This document shows, piece after piece, positions 57,570-64,000 of a stretch of 64,000 bases of DNA. How positions within the stretch are numbered: position 1 is the first letter of the stretch; each line of letters starts with the position of its first letter. The notes below the pieces were generated by a model. It did no database searches and was not told where the DNA came from. It worked only from the letters and a program-made list of their open reading frames with translations. Origin of the DNA: CBDCTM01 sp965222005 (GTDB lineage: Bacteria; Bacteroidota; Bacteroidia; Chitinophagales; Saprospiraceae); assembly GCA_965222005.1 (NCBI GenBank), contig OZ244935.1, forward strand, positions 1,240,001-1,304,000. The letters run 5' to 3'. Position numbers and translations under genes: made by a program.

Positions 57570-58163
57570 TTAGGAGCGTTTATCTTTATAGCCTTTTGCT
57601 TCAGCATACTTTTTTAATCTTTCTTTCAGCATATTTCGTGCCCGGTGCAGCCTGGAGCGTACCGTACCGATTGGGATATCCACGATTTTTGAAATCTCTT
57701 CATAGGTAAAGCCCTCAATATCGCACAGCAAAATGACCGTTCTGAAATCCACCGGCAAAGCATTGATGGCGCTGGTTACTTCATCGCCCATCATGCTTTG
57801 GAAAATCTCCTCGCGCAAGTCAACGTAGCTGTTGAGCTGGGTATTGTCCTCTTCATCCTGATAGCGGATGATGGATTCAAAATCGACGGTATTGGGGCGC
57901 TTACTCTTCTTGCGATATTGGTTGATGAAGGCATTTTTCAAAATCTTGAACAGCCACGCCTTGGCATTGGTGCCTTCAATGTACTTGTCGATAAAACGGA
58001 AAGCCTTCAAATAGGTCTCCTGTACCAGATCACTGGCATCATCCTCATGGTAGGTAAGGTTGAAAGCAAAGTTGTATAAAGCATCCGCATGAGGATAGAA
58101 CTCCTGCTCAAATATCCTTGAGTAATGTTGTTTTTTCGATTCTTTTTTTGCCATTTGAGCCAT
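57570..58163 (-). CDS. ECF-type RNA polymerase sigma factor
   Basis: 197 residues. Region 2 spans about 20-90 (ALYNFAFNLTYHEDDASDLV, QETYLKAFRFIDKY, the -10 recognition helix with AKAWLFKILKNAFINQYRK). Region 4 spans about 130-185 (INALPVDFRTVILLCDIEGF, then TYEEISKIVDIPIGTVRSRL, the -35 helix-turn-helix). A 40-residue acidic linker (DEEDNTQLNSYVDLREE) separates them. It is a sigma-70 family ECF factor, and directs RNA polymerase to stress or envelope promoters. The likely anti-sigma gene follows. ATG at 58163; MAKKESK three codons later is an alternative. Confidence 0.92.
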   Translation of the reverse strand: MAQMAKKESKKQHYSRIFEQEFYPHADALYNFAFNLTYHEDDASDLVQETYLKAFRFIDKYIEGTNAKAWLFKILKNAFINQYRKKSKRPNTVDFESIIRYQDEEDNTQLNSYVDLREEIFQSMMGDEVTSAINALPVDFRTVILLCDIEGFTYEEISKIVDIPIGTVRSRLHRARNMLKERLKKYAEAKGYKDKRS

Positions 58164-58326
58164 AAATATAGGAATTTACCGGCTTTGTAATCATTGCGGG
58201 ATCATACAGGAATACCAACCAAACAATACACGCTTACTGAAGGTATTAAATTCCCCATCGCGTATAATTGCTAAACCTTGTATCATCCAAAAAAGTTTCA
58301 AAAATAAAACTATTGACAGAATTGCT

Positions 58327-58911
58327 TTACAGCGCTTGAATCTCAATACCCGGCACCGTTTTTTCAAACCAGCTAAGGGGCGCCCGGTTCTTGTCGCCGG
58401 TACAGGTATCGCATTTGAAGAAGAGATAGTACAGCTGGAGCTTGTTGCCTTCAAGCCGGTCGAGCAACTTTGCCAGGCGCTGGCGGGCCGTGTAGGGGTC
58501 TCTGTATATATGGTGTCTCCGCCAGCAATAATAAGCCTCGTCATGCAATTCGATCACATCCAAAACAGCTTCATCGCTGATAAATTGTTCGGCAAATTTT
58601 CGGGCAAAAACGGCGTGATGCAGCTGCCAGTCGCGGGGCTCACCCTTTACTTCCTTATACTTGAAGGTGTCATGCAAAAAAGCAATCAGCCGCAGCTGCT
58701 TCCGAACGGGCGGTTCAATGGTGAGGCGGTCAATATTAGCCAGCAATTCCTGAATATGATACACCACCCTGCCTTCCGGATGCCCAAAGCGGGGCTTACC
58801 CCACATCAGGCCTTTGTAAAATTCAGGCATTTGGATCAACTCCTGCTCCAGCCCGCATTCAGGCATCAGTAAGGCAGCACTGTCAATTCCTTCCTGAATG
58901 CTATTTTTCAT
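58327..58911 (-). CDS. HD-domain hydrolase (predicted metal-dependent phosphohydrolase)
   Basis: 194 residues. HD-domain ligands are visible: His in GRVVYHIQELL (about 52), HD in IAFLHDTFKYKE (about 79-80), His in LHHAVFARKFAEQF and Asp region in VIELHDEAYYCWRR. Such enzymes hydrolyse nucleotides or phosphoesters; the substrate is unknown. Two cysteines near the C-terminus (CDTCTGD) may form an extra site. The gene is single, divergent from the HtrA gene with 250 bp between the starts. Confidence 0.78.
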   Translation of the reverse strand: MKNSIQEGIDSAALLMPECGLEQELIQMPEFYKGLMWGKPRFGHPEGRVVYHIQELLANIDRLTIEPPVRKQLRLIAFLHDTFKYKEVKGEPRDWQLHHAVFARKFAEQFISDEAVLDVIELHDEAYYCWRRHHIYRDPYTARQRLAKLLDRLEGNKLQLYYLFFKCDTCTGDKNRAPLSWFEKTVPGIEIQAL

Positions 58912-58919
58912 ATAATATA

Positions 58920-58953
58920 TTTGTGTTTTCGTGATAAAGATACAGTATTTTTG
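58920..58953 (+). promoter_or_regulatory. Promoter candidate of the HtrA-type protease gene
   Basis: TTTG (58920-58923), 22 bp, TATTTTTG (58946-58953): consensus match. A second TATATTTG (58916-58923) overlaps the -33 box. The implied leader is about 200 nt. Confidence 0.4.
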
Positions 58954-59162
58954 AAAAGGCTAAAGAGCCTAAATCTGCCGGCCGAAGATCTGTGGAGATT
59001 TGCCCAAATGTAGGCAAACTACAGTCGGGTGTTAAGGTACTGTTAAAACAAAAATGCCTGAAAACAATGGCTTTTACCCATCGTTTTTCCAACAACCTCT
59101 CGGTACATTTCCAAATTTCGGACGCTACTCCAACTATTTATTCATCCAAAGGATATGCCATC

Positions 59163-60338
59163 ATGAAAAATATTGTTTCCCTTGTTTTTGCAGGCATCAT
59201 TGGCGGTCTCATTACACTTGCCGGCGGCCTTCTATTCAACCCGGGCACAGGCTTTCAGACCGATCAGACTACAGCCTATGCCCAATCAGCCAGCTATAAA
59301 GTCAACAACAGCCCTGCCACCGCACCCCTTCCCTTCGATTTTACCAAAGCTGCCGAAAAAGCAATGCCGGTAGTTGTACACATCTCAGCTGCCGAAAGTA
59401 CCGCTGCTAATAAAGGGCGCCAGCCCAAGGATCGTCCCAGCGATCCGTTCAGGCAATTTTTTGGCGACGACTTCTTTTTCGGCAACCCCTTCGATATGCC
59501 CGATCAGTTGCGTCGCGGCTCCGGTTCAGGGGTCATCATTTCCGAAGATGGATATGTAGTTACCAACAATCATGTAGTTGAATTTGCCGATGAGGTGGAA
59601 GTGACGCTTTTCGACAATCGTGCCTACGTCGCTACAGTAATAGGAACAGACCCGCAAACCGACCTGGCAGTGCTCAAAATCGAAGGGCATGATCTGCCCA
59701 CCCTTCAGTATGCCGATTCTGATGCAGCAAAAATCGGAGAATGGGTACTGGCTGTGGGCAATCCCTTTGACCTCAATTCAACAGTCACAGCAGGGATCAT
59801 CAGCGCCAAGGGGCGGAATATAAATATCATCAGTGGCAATCGCTCCATTGAAGCTTTTATACAGACGGATGCTGCCGTCAATCCCGGCAACAGTGGCGGG
59901 GCATTGGTGGACGCTCAGGGCCGCTTGCTTGGTATCAATACAGCGATCGCTACTCAAACGGGTACATTTTCAGGCTACTCATTTGCCATTCCCGTGAAAA
60001 TGATGGAAAAAATAGTTGCTGACATTATAGAATATGGCAGTTATCAACGGGCATTCCTGGGAATCAACATCTCTGATATGGATAGTGAACGGGCCGAAGA
60101 GCTGAACCTTAGCCTCACACAGGGTGTTTATGTGGAAAGCCTGGTAGATGGCGGAGCAGCCCAGCTTGCAGGGGTGTTGCCAAAGGATGTAATAATTAGC
60201 GTGGATAATAGGGAAGTGAAATCTGTGCCGGAACTTCAAGAGCTGATTGGACGTTCTAAAGTCGGGAATACAATCATACTGACGGTAGTGCGCCGAGGTA
60301 AAGAAAAACGCATTCCTGTGGCGTTGGAAGCAGGTTGA
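59163..60338 (+). CDS. degQ: HtrA/DegQ-family serine protease with one PDZ domain
   Basis: 391 residues from the ATG at 59163 (MKNIVSLVFAGIIGG); an earlier ATG at 58992 would add 57 residues without homology. An N-terminal hydrophobic segment (4-24) acts as signal or anchor. The protease domain spans about 60-285 with triad His137 (VTNNHVVEFADE), Asp167 (DPQTDLAVL) and Ser244 (NPGNSGGALVD). A Phe/Asp-rich loop (DPFRQFFGDDFFFGNPFDMP) precedes the oxyanion region. One PDZ domain follows (about 300-391; LGINISDMD, LPKDVIISVDN). A periplasmic quality-control protease. Typical Do proteases have two PDZ domains, so this is a short, DegS/DegQ-like form. Confidence 0.92.
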   Translation: MKNIVSLVFAGIIGGLITLAGGLLFNPGTGFQTDQTTAYAQSASYKVNNSPATAPLPFDFTKAAEKAMPVVVHISAAESTAANKGRQPKDRPSDPFRQFFGDDFFFGNPFDMPDQLRRGSGSGVIISEDGYVVTNNHVVEFADEVEVTLFDNRAYVATVIGTDPQTDLAVLKIEGHDLPTLQYADSDAAKIGEWVLAVGNPFDLNSTVTAGIISAKGRNINIISGNRSIEAFIQTDAAVNPGNSGGALVDAQGRLLGINTAIATQTGTFSGYSFAIPVKMMEKIVADIIEYGSYQRAFLGINISDMDSERAEELNLSLTQGVYVESLVDGGAAQLAGVLPKDVIISVDNREVKSVPELQELIGRSKVGNTIILTVVRRGKEKRIPVALEAG

Positions 60339-60457
60339 CAAACCCAGAGGATTAGCAAATTATTAACAGAAATTTTGCAACAAAAGCGAAATCTAAAAGG
60401 TTATAAAGAAAAAATAAAAAGACTTGTTTAAAGTTGGTTTTTCGTTTTGTTTTGATG

Positions 60458-60489
60458 CGTCCCGATCCTTTTTAGTCGGGACGTTTTTT
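60458..60489 (+). terminator. Rho-independent terminator after the HtrA-type gene
   Basis: A perfect 8-bp stem (CGTCCCGA 60458-60465 with TCGGGACG 60476-60483), 10-nt loop and six Ts, 120 bp after the stop codon. Confidence 0.88.
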
Positions 60490-60561
60490 GTAGAAAAAAC
60501 CTCCAATCTAACTACTGGTTCCCGGGGTTTTTGATAAATTGTGGAGAAATGTTGGCATATT

Positions 60562-61263
60562 ATGGGTATTCCACTGGTTCGCTACCTCGATGATCTGGTA
60601 TCCTTGTTTTATCCGCGCCTTTGCCTGGCTTGCAGTAAAAACCTGCCTCCTAAAGAACTCGCCATTTGCCTGCCCTGCCAATATCATCTTCCAAAGACTA
60701 ATTATCATCTCGAAGCGGAGAATCCGTTTACCGAAAGGTTCGATGGCCGGATACCCATCCGTACCGGCGCGGCACTTTACCATTTCATCAAAAAAGGCAA
60801 AGTCCAGCAACTCATCCATCATCTGAAATACAAGCAACAAAAAAATATCGGACTCAAACTGGGTACCTTGTATGGCCACCATCTCAAAAAAAGCGAAATT
60901 TTTCAAACAGCCCAGTTGATCGTCCCGGTTCCGCTGCATCCCAGGAAGGAAAAAATACGTGGCTACAATCAAAGCGACCTCTTTGCTCAGGGCCTCTCTG
61001 AAAGCATGCAAATTCCCTGGGCTAAAAATGCACTGCAAAGAACAAGCATGTCGGATAGCCAAACCAAAAAAACCAGGCTGGAAAGGCTGGCGAATGTCCG
61101 CACCGCATTTTCAGTGAACCACCCGGACCAACTCATGGCTAAGCACGTCCTGCTGGTAGATGACGTGCTCACTACCGGCGCTACGCTGGAAGCCTGTGGT
61201 GAAAAAATACTGGAAATAAAGGGCTGCAGTCTTAGCCTGGCTACGATTGCCATAGCAGAGTGA
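60562..61263 (+). CDS. comF: ComF-family phosphoribosyltransferase-like protein
   Basis: 233 residues from the ATG at 60562; a GTG at 60541 would add seven residues. N-terminal zinc-binding pattern CLACSKN...CLPCQYHLP (about 21-47), double-zinc-ribbon-like as in ComF. C-terminal PRTase domain with VPVPLHPRKEKIRGYNQSD and the PRPP-binding motif HVLLVDDVLTTGATLEACG. ComF takes part in DNA uptake during competence in several bacteria, probably cytoplasmic. No other competence gene is nearby. It begins about 73 bp after the terminator and ends 40 bp from the convergent mnmG gene. Confidence 0.9.
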   Translation: MGIPLVRYLDDLVSLFYPRLCLACSKNLPPKELAICLPCQYHLPKTNYHLEAENPFTERFDGRIPIRTGAALYHFIKKGKVQQLIHHLKYKQQKNIGLKLGTLYGHHLKKSEIFQTAQLIVPVPLHPRKEKIRGYNQSDLFAQGLSESMQIPWAKNALQRTSMSDSQTKKTRLERLANVRTAFSVNHPDQLMAKHVLLVDDVLTTGATLEACGEKILEIKGCSLSLATIAIAE

Positions 61264-61302
61264 GCAGCGGCTTGTGCTCAAGAAAGACCCAATTGTGGAT
61301 GG

Positions 61303-63168
61303 CTAACGTCCCATGTGTACCAACAACACAGAAATATCTGAGGGGGATACGCCGCTGATACGGCTGGCCTGGCCGATGGTGCGTGGCTTGAGCTGAGCCA
61401 GTTTTTCTCTGGCTTCTGCCGAAAGTGACACCAGCTCGCCATAATCGAGATCAGCAGCAAGCGGCACAGATTCCAGGCGATTCATTTTTTCTGCCAGTTC
61501 CTGCTCTTTCCGAATATATCCCTCATATTTCATATTGATCTCAGCCAGCTCGACCGACTCCTGGTCGAACCCGGCTAAAAAAGCATCAACCCGGCTAAGG
61601 ACCTTTCGGAGGGCCTCTACCTGAATATGCGGCCGGATCAAGATATTGTACAGCTTGATCTTTTGCTGCAAGGGGGCCGAGCCTTTGCTTTCGAGCAAGG
61701 GATTGATCTCTTCCGGCTGCACACTACAATTGCGAAAAAATTTGTTGATCGCTGAAGTAGCCTCATTTTTTTCCTGAACCCGCTGCATTCGTTTGGCCAT
61801 GTCTTGCATACCAAGCTGATGAGCAATCGGGCTCAGGCGGATGTCGGCATTGTCCTGCCGCAGCAGGATACGGTATTCAGCCCTCGAAGTAAACATCCGA
61901 TAAGGCTCTTTTGTGCCTTTGTTTATCAGATCGTCGATCAACACCCCGATGTAGGCCTCCGACCGTTTGAGTACGAGGGGCTCCTCTGCGTGGATGGCAC
62001 GATGTGCGTTGATGCCGGCCACCAAGCCCTGGCAGGCGGCTTCTTCATATCCGGTGGTGCCATTGATTTGACCGGCAAAAAACAGCTTTTTCACCAAGCG
62101 GGTTTCCAGGGATATTTGTAGTTGGGTAGGGGGAAAATAGTCGTATTCGATAGCATAACCGGGGCGAAACATTTTGGCATTTTCAAAGCCGTCGATCTTT
62201 CTGAGAGCCTTGTATTGAACCTCTTCCGGCAAGGAAGAAGAAAAGCCGTTTACATAAATTTCTACTGTGTCCCAGCCCTCCGGCTCGATAAACAGTTGGT
62301 GGCGGTCACGTGCTGCAAAGCGATCGATTTTATCTTCGATACTGGGACAATAACGAGGCCCGGCACCTCTAATCCGGCCACTGAACATGGGAGACCGATC
62401 AAAGCCCGTTTTTAGTATTTCGTGTACTTTTTTGTTGGTAAAGGCAATATGGCAGGGACGCTGTTGAGAAGGCAGGGGTGTGTTGGTAAATGAAAAGCGA
62501 CCAGGCTTCTCGTCGCCGGCTTGAATTTCCATTCGGCTCCAATCCAATGAGCGGCCATCGAGGCGTGGAGGGGTACCCGTTTTCATTCTGCCCGATTCAA
62601 AGCCGAGCATTTGCAGCTGCTCCGTAATGCCTTTAGCAGCCCGCTCTCCGGCTCGCCCGCCACCAAACTGCTTTTCGCCGATGTGAATAATGCCGTTGAG
62701 GAAGGTGCCGTTGGTGAGAATCACCGAATCACTTTCAATTTCCAGCCCCAAGCCCGTACGTACACCTTTGGCCATACCGTTCTTCACAATAATACCAGTC
62801 ACCATTTCCTGCCAAAAGTCGATCAGGGGATGCGCTTCGAGCATTTGGCGCCATTTGGCAGAAAATTGCATGCGATCATTCTGTGCTCGCGGGCTCCACA
62901 TAGCAGGGCCTTTGGAGCGGTTGAGCATCCTAAACTGGAGCATGCTATGGTCCGTCACAATGCCGGAATAACCACCCAGCGCATCGATCTCACGCACAAT
63001 TTGTCCTTTGGCTACCCCCCCCATTGCGGGATTGCATGACATCTGGGCGATGGTTTGCATATTCATGGTAGCCAACAAGACTCTGGAACCCAGCCTGGCG
63101 GCAGCTACGGCGGCTTCGCAACCGGCATGTCCGGCACCCACCACTATCACATCGTATTTTGGAAACAT
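61303..63168 (-). CDS. mnmG: tRNA uridine-5-carboxymethylaminomethyl(34) synthesis enzyme MnmG (GidA)
   Basis: 621 residues, full length. N-terminal FAD-binding motif VIVVGAGHAGCEAAVAAARLG split over strand and helix (about 8-28), the GidA signature GPRYCPSIEDKIDRF (about 275-289) with the conserved Cys, and a second signature GTTGYEEAACQGLVAG (about 365-380). The C-terminal helical domain (about 560-621, GYIRKEQELAEKMNR, RISGVSPSDISVLLVHMG) binds MnmE. With MnmE it installs cmnm5 on U34 of tRNAs reading NNA/NNG codons, using FAD and folate. Minus strand, no operon partner visible inside the window. Confidence 0.97.
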   Translation of the reverse strand: MFPKYDVIVVGAGHAGCEAAVAAARLGSRVLLATMNMQTIAQMSCNPAMGGVAKGQIVREIDALGGYSGIVTDHSMLQFRMLNRSKGPAMWSPRAQNDRMQFSAKWRQMLEAHPLIDFWQEMVTGIIVKNGMAKGVRTGLGLEIESDSVILTNGTFLNGIIHIGEKQFGGGRAGERAAKGITEQLQMLGFESGRMKTGTPPRLDGRSLDWSRMEIQAGDEKPGRFSFTNTPLPSQQRPCHIAFTNKKVHEILKTGFDRSPMFSGRIRGAGPRYCPSIEDKIDRFAARDRHQLFIEPEGWDTVEIYVNGFSSSLPEEVQYKALRKIDGFENAKMFRPGYAIEYDYFPPTQLQISLETRLVKKLFFAGQINGTTGYEEAACQGLVAGINAHRAIHAEEPLVLKRSEAYIGVLIDDLINKGTKEPYRMFTSRAEYRILLRQDNADIRLSPIAHQLGMQDMAKRMQRVQEKNEATSAINKFFRNCSVQPEEINPLLESKGSAPLQQKIKLYNILIRPHIQVEALRKVLSRVDAFLAGFDQESVELAEINMKYEGYIRKEQELAEKMNRLESVPLAADLDYGELVSLSAEAREKLAQLKPRTIGQASRISGVSPSDISVLLVHMGR

Positions 63169-63324
63169 GACTTACTTCTCAATATTGATCCTGCAAAATT
63201 ACGAAAACTGTGCTGAAGAGCTTGTCCCGTTATTTGAGCCGGGTGTTTATACAACCTTTTCGGAGAGCGTTCCGTTTAAATTTGTATATTTTTACAGCCA
63301 GTCAATTGGTCAATCACTCATCAT

Positions 63325-64000
63325 ATGAACTCTCGCAAGGCGCTCGAAACCGAGCAAAAAGCACTCGAAATCAATCTCGATGATCGTTTTTACGGCACCT
63401 TTGCCGAAATTGGCGCAGGGCAGGAAGTGGCCCGCTATTTTTTTCAGGTAGGCGCTGCTGCCGGGACGATTGCCAAAACGATGTCGGCTTATGACAAAGT
63501 GTATTCCGACAAAATATACGGCATCGAGGACAGTGGCCGCTATGTATGCGAATCCCGCTTGTACAAAATGCTGGACCACGAATACGAGCTGATGACTAAC
63601 CGCCTGCAACACGAACGACCCGACACCAATTTTTTTGTTTTTGCAGATACGATTGCTGCAATCAATTTTGACAAAACGATCAATGGCAATGGCTGGCTGG
63701 GGCTGCGCTTCCAGCTTCAGCCCGACGAAGCGCCCAATGATATTGTAATACATGTGAAGATGCTCGACAAAGACAACCGCCTCCAGCAGCAGGCCGTAGG
63801 GGTGTTGGGCGTCAATCTGATCTATGCCTGCCTGCGCTATCACGATGATGCCGAAGTGATGATCGAGTCCTTGCTGGACAATTTGCATGGCCGGGTTTCG
63901 ATAGATATGATCCGTGTCACAGGCCCCGATTTTAAAGAGCTCGACAATCGGTGGCTAAGCTTGATGCTGGTGAAACACGGGCTGAGCGAAGTAGCCATGT
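63325..64000 (+). CDS. Conserved protein of unknown function, 3' end beyond the window
   Basis: 225 codons are visible from the ATG at 63325 to the window edge without a stop. The translation (MNSRKALETEQKALEINLDD, FAEIGAGQEVARYFFQVGAA, then GTIAKTMSAYDKVYSDKIYG) is that of a highly conserved protein I remember from Bacteroidota and some other phyla, variously annotated and functionally unclear. No signal peptide, membrane helix or known catalytic motif is visible in this part. It is divergent from mnmG, with 156 bp between starts. A 192-codon frame on the opposite strand is a shadow. Confidence 0.8.
   Translation, partial: MNSRKALETEQKALEINLDDRFYGTFAEIGAGQEVARYFFQVGAAAGTIAKTMSAYDKVYSDKIYGIEDSGRYVCESRLYKMLDHEYELMTNRLQHERPDTNFFVFADTIAAINFDKTINGNGWLGLRFQLQPDEAPNDIVIHVKMLDKDNRLQQQAVGVLGVNLIYACLRYHDDAEVMIESLLDNLHGRVSIDMIRVTGPDFKELDNRWLSLMLVKHGLSEVAM

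Noticed and set aside
63310..63888. 192-codon minus-strand frame at the window end
   Set aside because: It is the shadow of the conserved plus-strand gene that continues past the window edge.

Overview
The window reads as chromosomal DNA of a Bacteroidota bacterium, most likely a Saprospiraceae-like lineage. Supporting signs are three large exported proteins ending in type IX secretion (T9SS) type-A sorting domains, SdrD-B/GEVED repeat adhesins, a TonB-dependent receptor with a carboxypeptidase-regulatory-like N-terminus, surface lipoproteins with a C-x-K-(D/E)-D export signal, a GYDIA-type GHMP kinase, and promoter candidates of the Bacteroidota TTTG/TAnnTTTG type. All calls were made by eye from the sequence; no database search was run.

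Layout. 0.8-6.6 kb: aldehyde dehydrogenase (ALDH7 type), a FIST sensor protein followed by a cytoplasmic histidine kinase, and a convergent sodium/solute symporter. 6.8 kb: tRNA-Cys with promoter and terminator. 7.0-7.7 kb: a broken TPR protein. 7.8-19.7 kb: two giant secreted SdrD-B-repeat proteins in tandem whose C-terminal sorting regions are identical over 267 bp of DNA. 19.9-21.3 kb: a histone-H1-like basic protein built from 19 copies of a 57-bp repeat. 21.3-23.6 kb: EVE-domain protein, HAD phosphatase, sulfurtransferase and a small membrane protein. 23.6-31.0 kb, all on the minus strand: MFS transporter, YfcC-type transporter, Gfo/Idh/MocA oxidoreductase, sugar isomerase/epimerase-like protein and TonB receptor, probably a sugar or sugar-derivative uptake and catabolism operon.

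31.0-45.0 kb is the accessory and most unusual region. It holds one full-length 1477-residue T9SS cargo protein (alpha/beta-hydrolase plus beta-helix). Upstream of it are seven paralogous surface lipoproteins, interleaved with three truncated copies of the N-terminal part of the large protein. Repeat elements, a 1.12-kb direct duplication, a MITE-like insertion with a target duplication, chimeric genes and sharply bounded divergent windows inside near-identical repeats all point to active recombination. I propose it as a surface-antigen diversification locus; this is inference.

45.0-64.0 kb returns to mostly core functions: GHMP kinase, Nfu Fe-S scaffold, ferredoxin-NADP-reductase-like protein, a multidomain lipoprotein (haem c, PA14, beta-propeller, 3-keto-disaccharide hydrolase), an MBL hydrolase, a TolB-like propeller protein with a dead metallopeptidase domain, release factor 1, an ECF sigma/anti-sigma pair, an HD-domain protein, an HtrA-type protease, ComF, MnmG and a conserved protein cut by the window end.
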